Assembly: GCF_001570585.1 (NCBI RefSeq)
Contig: NZ_BBXF01000006.1
Span: forward strand, 390,383-454,382
DNA from: Herbidospora daliensis
GTDB taxonomy: Bacteria; Actinomycetota; Actinomycetes; Streptosporangiales; Streptosporangiaceae
Reading direction: 5' to 3'
DNA length: 64,000 nucleotides
A model generated the notes under the pieces. That model did no database searches. It had not been told where the DNA came from and was given only the letters and a program-made list of their open reading frames with translations. The stretch's first letter is position 1. Each line of letters begins with the position of its first letter. The translations under genes and the position numbers were made by a program. Below, in pieces: positions 54,306 to 63,420 of this stretch.

Positions 54306-54327
54306 TCAAATTTATATACAAATTTGA
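54306..54327. promoter_or_regulatory. PadR operator: perfect 8-bp AT-rich inverted repeat
   Basis: TCAAATTT (54306-54313) and AAATTTGA (54320-54327) flank ATATAC. It is by far the most AT-rich spot in this area and lies 2 bp upstream of the PadR start codon, so bound protein or a leaderless promoter start would overlap. Confidence 0.7.
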
Positions 54328-54677
54328 ATAGCGGTCGCAACCCAGGGCCAGAACTGGACGCGGTAGAGCTCGGCCAGGCCGACGCGGGCGTCGAAGTCGG
54401 GCTCCCGGTCGTTGACCAGGACCCGGGTGGTCAGCCGGGCCGACCACGTCGCGCCGGCCCGCCCCAGGTCGAACTCCTCTCCCTCGTCGGTCCCGCCCCA
54501 GTCGGCCGCCGCGACGACGCCCGAACGCACCGTCAGGCGCCCGCTCCACAGTTCCTCCCACTCGGCGGGCGACGGCGGTGGGCCGTCCCATGATTCGAAC
54601 CTGATGTGACTCGGGTGGCGACAGGAGAGGTCGGGTGGCCGGGCAGGCGGAGCCGTAACGGAAAGAAAGCAGTTCAC
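54312..54677 (-). CDS. Hypothetical protein, possibly a 5'-truncated gene
   Basis: An open frame of 121 codons (GTG start 54677). From about residue 24 onward (SHIRFESWDGPPPSPAEWEE, VLVNDREPDFDARVGLAELY) it looks like an authentic protein end. The first 20 residues read through a dispersed 19-bp repeat and look random. The stop codon falls inside the PadR operator. It may be the remnant of a longer gene or may start further in. No family recognised. Confidence 0.4.
   Translation of the reverse strand: MNCFLSVTAPPARPPDLSCRHPSHIRFESWDGPPPSPAEWEELWSGRLTVRSGVVAAADWGGTDEGEEFDLGRAGATWSARLTTRVLVNDREPDFDARVGLAELYRVQFWPWVATAIQICI
54646..54664. repeat. Copy 2 of the 19-bp dispersed repeat
   Basis: Identical to 26151-26169 and again followed by a short A-rich AAAGC stretch. 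It lies in the apparently damaged 5' part of the hypothetical gene. Confidence 0.6.
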
Positions 54678-54749
54678 CGGAGACGGCGGGGAGGGGATGC
54701 GCGGCGATCATCCGGAGTCGGCGGGAATCACGCAACTAAGGTGAGCGGC

Positions 54750-55418
54750 ATGAGTGATCGACCTGTCGCCCTGATCACGGGCGGTTCTCGCGGCCTCGGG
54801 GCCGCCGTCGCGCGGGCCCTCTCCCCTTCCTACGACCTGATCCTCGGTGGCCGGGGTGGCGGGAAGCTCGACGAGATCTGCAAGGAGCTCGACGCGCGGC
54901 CCTTCCCGGTGGAGCTCACCGAGATCACCGGGCGCGACGTCGAAGGGCTCGGGCGCATCGACCTGCTCGTGCACAGCGCCGGGGTCGTCACGCTCGGGCC
55001 GGTGGCGGAGACGCCGTTGCGCGTCTGGCGGGAGACCTTCGAGGTCAACGTCTTCGCCGTCGCCGAGCTGACCCGGCTGCTGCTGCCCTCGCTGCGGGCG
55101 GCCAAGGGCCAGGTCGTGCTGGTCAACTCCGGGGCTGGGCGCAACGCCCACCCTGACTGGGGGTCCTACGCCGCCAGCAAGTGGGCGCTGCGCGCCTACG
55201 CCGACGTGCTGCGGCAGGAGGAGCCGGAGCTGCGGGTCACCACCGTCTACCCGGGGCGCATCGACACCGACATGCAGCGCGACGTGCGCAACCAGGAGGG
55301 CGGCGAGTACGAGCCGCACCGCTACCTGAAGGCCGAGTCGGTGGCCGGGGCCGTGGTCGCGGCGGTGACCGCGCCGGCCGACGCCCATCTGACCGAGGTG
55401 ATCGTCAGGCCGCGCTAG
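54750..55418 (+). CDS. SDR family oxidoreductase
   Basis: A 222-residue short-chain dehydrogenase with TGGSRGLGAAVA, HSAG in LLVHSAGVVTLG, Ser in LVNSGAG and the Tyr-x3-Lys in GSYAASKWAL. It is on the short side, resembling YjbR/CsgA-like actinobacterial SDRs. ATG 54750 follows AAGGTGAGCGGC. Stand-alone gene, converging with the radical SAM gene after 8 bp. Substrate unknown. Confidence 0.9.
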   Translation: MSDRPVALITGGSRGLGAAVARALSPSYDLILGGRGGGKLDEICKELDARPFPVELTEITGRDVEGLGRIDLLVHSAGVVTLGPVAETPLRVWRETFEVNVFAVAELTRLLLPSLRAAKGQVVLVNSGAGRNAHPDWGSYAASKWALRAYADVLRQEEPELRVTTVYPGRIDTDMQRDVRNQEGGEYEPHRYLKAESVAGAVVAAVTAPADAHLTEVIVRPR

Positions 55419-55426
55419 ACACCCCG

Positions 55427-56704
55427 TCAGACACGGCGGCGGGGCGTGCGGCGCGGATACTGCTTGGCCGTCTCGGCCAGGACCTGGGCGTGTTCGGCCT
55501 GCTTGCGCCAGTGGCCGTAGGCGTCGCCGCGCTGGGCCAGGCGGTCGAGCTCGGTCGAGGTGGTCAGCGGGATCAGCGCCGGTTCGGCGTCGCGCCACGG
55601 GGTGCCGGGCAGCGGCATGAACGTGTGGGTGTGGATGCGGGCGCCCAGGTCGGCCAGGTCGGCGGCCAGTTTCAGGGACGCCTTCTGGTCGTCTTCGGTC
55701 TCGCCCGGCATGCCGAAGATGAAGTCGACGTTGGGGCGGAACCCGAAGTCGATCGCGATCCTGGCCGCGTCGAGGACCGGCGCCGCGCCGTGGCCCCGGC
55801 CCGAGGCGGCCAGGATGCGGTCGGAGCCCGACTGGGCGCCGATGATGATGTTGTCGTTGGCGACGTAGCCGCGCAGCATGCGCATCGCCTCGGGCGTCAC
55901 GTGCTCGGGGCGGATCTCCGAGGGGAAGCTGCCGAAGAACACCCGGCCGTTCGCGGGCGCCTCCTCCTTGCACGCCACCAGCAGCTCCTCGACCTTGTCG
56001 AGGTCGGGCTCGGCGGTCTGGCTGCCGTAGCTGAGCGAGGTCGGCGTGATGAACCGGACGTCGCGCAGGCCCCTGGCGGCCATCCGCCGCACGTGGTCGC
56101 GCACGCTCTCGACCGAGCGGTGCCGGAACTGGGCCCCGAACATGAACGGGGTCTGGCAGAACTTGCAGGTGTAGCGGCAGCCGCGGGTGATCTCGATAGG
56201 CCCGGCCCGGCCGGCCGGGAACGAGGGGAAGGCGTCGAGCGGCAGCTGCGGCGCGCCCGGGGTGCGGAGCGCGATCCCGTCGTGGTCGCGGACCGCCAGG
56301 CCCGGCACCCTGCGCAAATCGGGTTCGGCGACCAGAGAGATGATCGTGGTCTCGCCCTCGCCGATCGCGGCGACGTCCCAGCCGGCGTCGATCACCTGCT
56401 GGGGTTCGGCGGTCGCGTGGACACCGCCGGCCACGTGGACGACATCGCTTCTCGTGGAAAGCGCCCTGACTTCGGCCAGTTCGGCCGTCATTAACGGGAA
56501 ATCGGGCGAATAGAAGGACCAGAGCACCAGAATCCGGTCGGCGTCGGCCTGGCCGATCTGGATCGCCGTCTCTTCGGCGCTGGTGGCGTACCGGACCTCG
56601 AAGTTCACCGCCGGGGGCGCAGCTTCGAGGGCCGCCAGCAGGGCGTGCATGCCGTAGGTGACCGCCTTGCGGTAACGGACGACCACGCTGACATCGAAAC
56701 TCAC
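55427..56704 (-). CDS. B12-binding domain radical SAM protein (TIGR04013-like)
   Basis: A 425-residue enzyme. The N-terminal 135 residues form a cobalamin-binding-like fold (ILVLWSFYSPDFPLM, VHVAGGVHATAEP, IGEGETTI) without the classic DxHxxG motif. The radical SAM core follows with Cys-x3-Cys-x2-Cys in ITRGCRYTCKFCQTP and FIFGMPGETEDDQ. Start is GTG 56704. Substrate unknown, and no peptide or lipid partner gene is adjacent. It is divergent from the hut operon and shares its 54-bp promoter region. Confidence 0.88.
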   Translation of the reverse strand: MSFDVSVVVRYRKAVTYGMHALLAALEAAPPAVNFEVRYATSAEETAIQIGQADADRILVLWSFYSPDFPLMTAELAEVRALSTRSDVVHVAGGVHATAEPQQVIDAGWDVAAIGEGETTIISLVAEPDLRRVPGLAVRDHDGIALRTPGAPQLPLDAFPSFPAGRAGPIEITRGCRYTCKFCQTPFMFGAQFRHRSVESVRDHVRRMAARGLRDVRFITPTSLSYGSQTAEPDLDKVEELLVACKEEAPANGRVFFGSFPSEIRPEHVTPEAMRMLRGYVANDNIIIGAQSGSDRILAASGRGHGAAPVLDAARIAIDFGFRPNVDFIFGMPGETEDDQKASLKLAADLADLGARIHTHTFMPLPGTPWRDAEPALIPLTTSTELDRLAQRGDAYGHWRKQAEHAQVLAETAKQYPRRTPRRRV

Positions 56705-56728
56705 CGGGTCAGGGTAGCCCTCCCTGGA

Positions 56729-56746
56729 CTGAATGAAGCCATTCAG
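56729..56746. promoter_or_regulatory. Hut operator candidate before the amidohydrolase-hutF-hutI operon
   Basis: CTGAAT-GAAGCC-ATTCAG is a perfect 6-bp inverted repeat, 12 bp before the ATG at 56759. It is the same box, at the same distance from the start codon, as at hutU (49510-49525). Confidence 0.7.
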
Positions 56747-56758
56747 TAGGGTGGAGGA

Positions 56759-57928
56759 ATGCTGGCGGACATCGAGCAGATCGGCAGAAACCCGCGCACC
56801 GGGGGCTATCGGCGTGACGCCTGGTCGTCCGCCGACATGGAGTTGCGCGAATGGTTTGCCCACCAGGCCGCGAAACGGGGCCTGACCAGCCACGAAGACC
56901 GAAACGGCAACCTGTGGGCCTGGTGGGGCGACCCGTCCAGGCAGGGGCCGGGACTGGTCACGGGCAGTCATCTCGACTCGGTCCGCGAAGGCGGCGCGTT
57001 CGACGGGCCGCTCGGCGTGGCGTCCGCGTTCGAGGCGATCGACCTGCTCCGGGGCGACGGGTTCGAGCCCGACCGGCCCATCGCGGTCGCCTGCTTCACC
57101 GACGAGGAGGGCGCCCGGTTCGGGGTGCCCTGCATCGGGTCGCGGCTGCTGACCGGCGTGCTCGACCCCGACCGCGCCCGTGGCCTGCGCGACGACCAGG
57201 GCCACAGCCTCGGCGAGGTGCTCACCGCCCGGGGCCGCGAGCCGGGCCACCTGGGCCGCGACGACGAGACCCTCGCCCACGTCGGGGTCTTCGTGGAACT
57301 CCACGTCGAGCAGGGCCGCGCCCTGGAGGCTCCGGTCGGGGTGGCCAGCGCCATCTGGCCCCACGGGCGCTGGCGCTTCGATTTCCGCGGTACGGCCGAT
57401 CACGCCGGCACCACCGCCTTCGACGACCGCGACGACCCGATGCTCGCCTACGCCCAGGCCGTGCTGGCCGCCCGCGCCCAGGCCGAGGCCCACGGAGTCC
57501 GCGCCACCTTCGGCAAGGTCCGGGTCGAGCCCAACAACGCCAACGCGATCCCCTCCCTGGTCACCGCCTGGCTCGACGCCCGCGGCCCGGAGACCGACGC
57601 GGTGCGGAGCCTGGTCGCCGAGCTCGCCGCCGGTGCCGAGGTCACCGAGGAGTCGTGGACGCCGGAGGTCGCCTTCGACGAGGTGCTGCGCCTGCGCGTC
57701 GCCTGCGTGGCCGGGCTCGACGGCCATCCCGCCCCGATCCTGCCGACCGCCGCCGGGCACGACGCCGGGATCCTGGCATCCGCCGGGGTGCCGACCGCGA
57801 TGTTGTTCGTCCGCAACCCCACCGGGGTCTCCCACGCGCCCGGCGAGTTCGCCGAGCCGCGCGACTGCGTCTCCGGGGTGATCGCGCTGGCCGCCGTGCT
57901 GGCCGATCTGACCGGGGGCGGCGCCTGA
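56759..57928 (+). CDS. M20-family amidohydrolase (allantoate/N-carbamoyl amino acid type) of the hut operon
   Basis: A 389-residue dinuclear metal hydrolase. Metal ligands are in VTGSHLDSVREGGAFDGPLGV (quoted in outline), FTDEEGARFGVPCIGS, VELHVEQG and the final AGHDAGI. The family covers allantoate amidohydrolase and N-carbamoyl-amino-acid hydrolase. Its place before hutF and hutI, with a 1-bp overlap to hutF (TGATG), suggests it acts on N-formyl- or formimino-glutamate, the step for which no hutG is seen here. ATG 56759 has a GGAGG site. Confidence 0.9.
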   Translation: MLADIEQIGRNPRTGGYRRDAWSSADMELREWFAHQAAKRGLTSHEDRNGNLWAWWGDPSRQGPGLVTGSHLDSVREGGAFDGPLGVASAFEAIDLLRGDGFEPDRPIAVACFTDEEGARFGVPCIGSRLLTGVLDPDRARGLRDDQGHSLGEVLTARGREPGHLGRDDETLAHVGVFVELHVEQGRALEAPVGVASAIWPHGRWRFDFRGTADHAGTTAFDDRDDPMLAYAQAVLAARAQAEAHGVRATFGKVRVEPNNANAIPSLVTAWLDARGPETDAVRSLVAELAAGAEVTEESWTPEVAFDEVLRLRVACVAGLDGHPAPILPTAAGHDAGILASAGVPTAMLFVRNPTGVSHAPGEFAEPRDCVSGVIALAAVLADLTGGGA

Positions 57929-59259
57929 TGGAGACGTACTGGTGCGAGCTGGCCCTGGTCGGCGGCGCCGTCGCCGAAGGGGTGCAGATCGACGTCGAGG
58001 GCCGCCGCATCTCCGAGGTGAAGCAGGGCGTGCCGCCCAGCGGCGAGATCCTCGGCGGCCTGACCATCCCGGGCCTGGCCAACGCCCACTCCCACGCCTT
58101 CCACCGCGCCCTGCGCGGCCACACCCAGGTCGGCCGGGGCAGCTTCTGGACCTGGCGCGAGCAGATGTACGCCGTCGCCGGCCGCCTCGACCCCGACACC
58201 TATTACCGGCTGGCCCGCGCCGCCTACGCCGAGATGGCCCTGGCCGGGATCACGGCCGTGGGCGAGTTCCACTACCTCCACCACGGCCCCGGCGGCGTCC
58301 CCTACGAAGACCCCAACGAGATGGGCCACGCCCTGGTCAGGGCCGCCCGCGACGCCGGGGTGCGGCTCTCGCTGCTCGACACCTGTTATCTCAGCGGCGG
58401 CTTCGGCGCCCCGCTCGAAGGCGTGCAGACCCGGTTCGGCGACGGCACCGCCCACGAGTGGGCCGACCGCGCCGACCGGCTCGCCGGGGCGTACGCCGGG
58501 GCCGACGACGTCGAGATCGGCGCGGCCATCCACTCGGTGCGGGCCATGCGCCCCGAGCAGATGCCCGTCGTGGTCGAGTTCACCCACCACCACGCCGGGC
58601 CGCTGCACGCGCACGTCTCGGAGCAGCCCGCCGAGAACGACCAGTGCGTGGCCGCCTACGCGGCCTCCCCGGTCCGGGTCCTGCACGAGGCCGGCGCGCT
58701 CGGCCCGAGGTCGACGGCCGTGCACGCCACGCACGTCTCCGACGAGGACGTCGCCCTGCTCGGCGGCTCCGGCACCCACGTCTGCGTCTGCCCGACGACC
58801 GAACGCGACCTGGCCGACGGCGTCGCCGCCGCCCGCCGCCTCCACGCCGCCGGGAGCCCCATCACGCTCGGTTCCGACAGCCACGCCGTGGTCGACCTCT
58901 TCGAGGAGGCCCGCGCCGTCGAGCTCGGCGAGCGCGTCGTCAGCGGCGAACGCGGCCACTGGCGCGCCGACGAACTGCTCACCGCCGCCACCCTGGCCGG
59001 GCACACCTCCCTCGGCTTCCCCGACGGCGGCCAGCTCGTCCCGGGGGCCTGGGCCGATCTGGTCACAGTAAGGCTCGACTCCGTCCGTACGGCTGGCGCG
59101 ACGGCCCGTTCGGCAGTGGAATCGGTGGTGTTCGCGGCGACGGGTGCCGACGTCGTGTCCGTCGTGTCGGGTGGACGACGGGTCGTCGGCTCCGGCCGCC
59201 ACGTGATCGGTGAGGTGGGCCACCTGCTCCGGGACGCCATCGGCGCGGTCCGCGGCTGA
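57928..59259 (+). CDS. hutF: Formimidoylglutamate deiminase
   Basis: A 443-residue amidohydrolase-superfamily enzyme converting N-formimino-L-glutamate to N-formyl-L-glutamate plus ammonia. Metal and catalytic motifs are ANAHSHAFHRALRG, GPLHAHVSEQPAEN, HATHVSDED and TLGSDSHAV. The presence of HutF defines the five-step histidine route through formylglutamate. Its ATG overlaps the previous stop. hutI follows after 18 bp. Confidence 0.94.
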   Translation: METYWCELALVGGAVAEGVQIDVEGRRISEVKQGVPPSGEILGGLTIPGLANAHSHAFHRALRGHTQVGRGSFWTWREQMYAVAGRLDPDTYYRLARAAYAEMALAGITAVGEFHYLHHGPGGVPYEDPNEMGHALVRAARDAGVRLSLLDTCYLSGGFGAPLEGVQTRFGDGTAHEWADRADRLAGAYAGADDVEIGAAIHSVRAMRPEQMPVVVEFTHHHAGPLHAHVSEQPAENDQCVAAYAASPVRVLHEAGALGPRSTAVHATHVSDEDVALLGGSGTHVCVCPTTERDLADGVAAARRLHAAGSPITLGSDSHAVVDLFEEARAVELGERVVSGERGHWRADELLTAATLAGHTSLGFPDGGQLVPGAWADLVTVRLDSVRTAGATARSAVESVVFAATGADVVSVVSGGRRVVGSGRHVIGEVGHLLRDAIGAVRG

Positions 59260-59277
59260 CGTGATTGCGAGTGCTGA

Positions 59278-60426
59278 ATGAGCGCGACGCTCTTCTATGA
59301 CATCGGGCTGCTCTTCACGGCCGACCCCGGCCGCGAGGAGATCGTCAAGGCGGCGGTGGTGGTCGACGGCGCGGAGATCGCCTGGGTGGGCGAGGCCGCC
59401 CGCGCCCCGGCCGCCGACCACCGCATCGACGCCCGCGGCCGGGCCGTGATCCCCGGGTTCGTCGACAGCCACGCCCACCTGGTGTTCGCGGGCGACCGGA
59501 CCGCCGAGTTCGCGGCCCGGATGGCCGGGGAGCGCTACACCGCCGGGGGCATCCGGACCACGGTCGCCGCGACGAGGGCGGCGACCACCCCGGAGTTGGC
59601 GAACCGGACCGCCGGGCTGGTCCACGAGATGACCGGCCAGGGCACCACCACGGTCGAGATCAAGAGCGGCTACGGCCTGACCACCGGCGACGAGAAGCGC
59701 TCCCTTGAGGTGGCGCGGGCGTTCACCGAGGAGTCGACGTTCCTGGGCGCCCACGTGGTGCCGCCCGGCACAGACGCCGACGAGTACACCCGCCTGGTCG
59801 CCGGGCCGATGCTGGCCGCCTGCGCCCCCCACGCCAAGTGGATCGACGTCTTCTGCGAGCGCGGCGCCTTCGACGAGGCGCAGAGCCGCGAGATCCTCAC
59901 CGCCGGTAAGGCGGCCGGGCTGGGCGTGCGGGTGCACGCCAACCAGCTGGGGGAGGGGCCGGGCGTCCGGCTGGCCTGCGAGCTCGGCGCGGCCTCGGCC
60001 GACCACTGCACCCACCTCACCCAGGAGGACGTCGGCATGCTGGCCGACGCCGGGGTGGTCGCCACCCTGCTCCCGGGGGCCGAGTTCTCCACCCGCTCGC
60101 CCTATCCCGAGGCCCGCCGGCTGCTCGACGCCGGGGTCACGGTGGCGCTGGCGACCGACTGCAACCCGGGTTCCTCGTTCACCTCGTCGATGCCGTTCTG
60201 CGTGGCGCTGGCCGTACGGGAGATGGGCATGACCCCGGCCGAGGCGGTCAGGGCCGCGACGGCGGGCGGGGCGGCGGCGCTGCGCCGCGATGACGTCGGG
60301 GTGATCAGGCCGGGCGCGCGGGCCGATCTGGTCATCCTCGAAGCGGCCTCCTATGTGCACCTCGCCTACCGTCCCGGTGTCCCGTTGGTCACACAGGTGT
60401 GGCAGGCCGGACGGCGGGTAGTGTGA
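59278..60426 (+). CDS. hutI: Imidazolonepropionase
   Basis: A 382-residue metal hydrolase opening imidazolonepropionate to formiminoglutamate, step three of histidine degradation. Motifs are [46 protein letters not shown] and [10 protein letters not shown]. It ends the operon with the amidohydrolase and hutF and is followed by a leader with a short hairpin. Confidence 0.96.
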   Translation: MSATLFYDIGLLFTADPGREEIVKAAVVVDGAEIAWVGEAARAPAADHRIDARGRAVIPGFVDSHAHLVFAGDRTAEFAARMAGERYTAGGIRTTVAATRAATTPELANRTAGLVHEMTGQGTTTVEIKSGYGLTTGDEKRSLEVARAFTEESTFLGAHVVPPGTDADEYTRLVAGPMLAACAPHAKWIDVFCERGAFDEAQSREILTAGKAAGLGVRVHANQLGEGPGVRLACELGAASADHCTHLTQEDVGMLADAGVVATLLPGAEFSTRSPYPEARRLLDAGVTVALATDCNPGSSFTSSMPFCVALAVREMGMTPAEAVRAATAGGAAALRRDDVGVIRPGARADLVILEAASYVHLAYRPGVPLVTQVWQAGRRVV

Positions 60427-60573
60427 GATTTCGCGATAAAGAGATGCGCATCCTCCTTTAGGAGGAATCGAAAACCATTCTGGCGGCGTATCTCTTGAGG
60501 GAATCTTTGCCCTGTTCCAGCCGTTGGCACGTTCAGGACGAGGGTGTTCGCGCTGCGGAACGAGGTGCCTTGA
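60427..60573 (+). promoter_or_regulatory. Leader between hutI and the sigma factor gene with a GGAGGA hairpin
   Basis: TCCTCC (60451-60456) pairs with GGAGGA (60461-60466) over TTTA. It may act as a weak terminator for hutI. No start codon follows the GGAGGA at a useful distance. The remaining 100 bp presumably carry the sigma gene promoter. Confidence 0.35.
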
Positions 60574-61503
60574 ATGGCGACGGGGAACAGGACGCAGGAA
60601 GTCGCGGATCGTGATCTGCTGGGAACCTACCTGGCGGAGATCGGGCGCGTTCCGCTCCTGAGCGCAGAGCAGGAGGTCGAGCTCGCCAAGCGGATCGAGG
60701 CGGGGCTGTTCGCCGAGCAGCTGCTCGACACGGGCGACCCGGAGCCGAAGGTCTCCGACGCGCTCGACGAGGAACTCGAACGGATCGCGGTCTCGGGGCG
60801 CCGCGCCAAAGACGAGTTCATCCAGGCGAACCTGCGCCTGGTGGTGGCGGTGGCCAGGAAATACTCCGGCCGCGGAATGCCGCTCATCGATTTGGTGCAA
60901 GAGGGAAACCTGGGTCTGGTGCGCGCGGTCGAGAAATTCGATTACCGCCGGGGTTACAAGTTTTCGACGTATGCGACCTGGTGGATCCGCCAGTCGGTGG
61001 GCCGCGCCATCCACGAGCAGGCCCGCCCGGTGCGCCTGCCCACCCACGCCGGCGAGCAGATGACCCGCCTGATGCGGGTGCGCCGCGACATGCTGGCCGA
61101 ATTCGACGCCGAACCGACCGACGACGATCTCGCGAACGTGCTCGACCTGCCGATCGAGCGGGTCCGCGAGCTGCGCCGCTGGGCCTCCGACCCGGTCTCG
61201 CTCCAGCTGGGCGTCGGCGACGAGGACGAGACCGAACTGGGCGACATGATCGCCGACGAGTCGTGGGCCGACCCCGAGGAGCAGGCCCTGGCCACCCTCG
61301 ACCGCGAGCGCCTGGAGCACTGGCTGACCGGCCTGGAGGGCCAGGCCAGCGAGATGCTGCGCTGGCGTTACGGCCTGGTCGACGGCCGCGAGCACACGCT
61401 GACCGAAGTGGGCGAAAGGTACGGCATCGGCCGTGACCGGGCCCGCCGCCTGGAACGCGACGCGCTGGCCCGCCTGCGGAAGATGGCTCACGCCGCCGCG
61501 TAG
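60574..61503 (+). CDS. Group 2 RNA polymerase sigma factor (sigma-70 family)
   Basis: A 309-residue sigma factor without the long region 1.1 of the housekeeping protein. Region 1.2 starts at DLLGTYLAEIGRVPLLSAEQE. Region 2 has NLRLVVAVARKYSGRGMPLIDLVQEGN and FSTYATWWIRQSV (quoted in part), and region 3 follows. Region 4 ends in LTEVGERYGIGRDRARRLERDALARLRK. This is the HrdD/SigB class of alternative primary-like factors used in stationary phase or stress. It has its own terminator. Confidence 0.92.
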   Translation: MATGNRTQEVADRDLLGTYLAEIGRVPLLSAEQEVELAKRIEAGLFAEQLLDTGDPEPKVSDALDEELERIAVSGRRAKDEFIQANLRLVVAVARKYSGRGMPLIDLVQEGNLGLVRAVEKFDYRRGYKFSTYATWWIRQSVGRAIHEQARPVRLPTHAGEQMTRLMRVRRDMLAEFDAEPTDDDLANVLDLPIERVRELRRWASDPVSLQLGVGDEDETELGDMIADESWADPEEQALATLDRERLEHWLTGLEGQASEMLRWRYGLVDGREHTLTEVGERYGIGRDRARRLERDALARLRKMAHAAA

Positions 61504-61520
61504 TCTTACCAGCTCAAGAG

Positions 61521-61551
61521 ACGCCTGCCGGTTTACCGGCAGGCGTTTTTT
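61521..61551 (+). terminator. Intrinsic terminator of the sigma factor gene
   Basis: ACGCCTGCCGG (61521-61531) and CCGGCAGGCGT (61536-61546) form a perfect 11-bp stem over TTTA, followed by a six-base T run. It lies 17 bp after the stop. Confidence 0.95.
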
Positions 61552-61568
61552 GCGTGTACGTAGCGTCC

Positions 61569-61637
61569 GAAACACCCCCGAAACACCCCTGTGGCGAGTT
61601 TCACAGATGTGAAACATGCAGGGTCGCGACCTGAAAC
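61569..61637. promoter_or_regulatory. GlnR-like nitrogen boxes upstream of amtB
   Basis: GAAAC occurs at 61569, 61580, 61611 and 61633. The last two are 22 bp apart and are preceded 11 bp earlier by TTCAC (61600-61604) and a weak GGTCG, giving the GlnR layout gTnAC-n6-GaAAC-n6-gTnAC-n6-GaAAC. A perfect GTTTCAC-AGAT-GTGAAAC (61598-61615) overlaps it. amtB-glnK-glnD is a classic GlnR target. Confidence 0.6.
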
Positions 61638-61779
61638 GGCGGAAGAACACCCTGGCGTGCACGGGATAGCTAGCCAACCCCGACTACGTCAGTGCGCGAG
61701 CCGGTCGATGACGCCTAGGTGAAGCCCACTGCGCAAGTGATAACCGGCCACACGCCAATTGGAAGGAGGGTCGCATCGA

Positions 61780-63416
<1,637 letters not shown>

Positions 63417-63420
63417 CCGG

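Noticed and set aside
57448-61677. Long minus-strand frame across hutF, hutI and the sigma gene
   Set aside because: It spans three real genes and a terminator in antisense and has no family feature.
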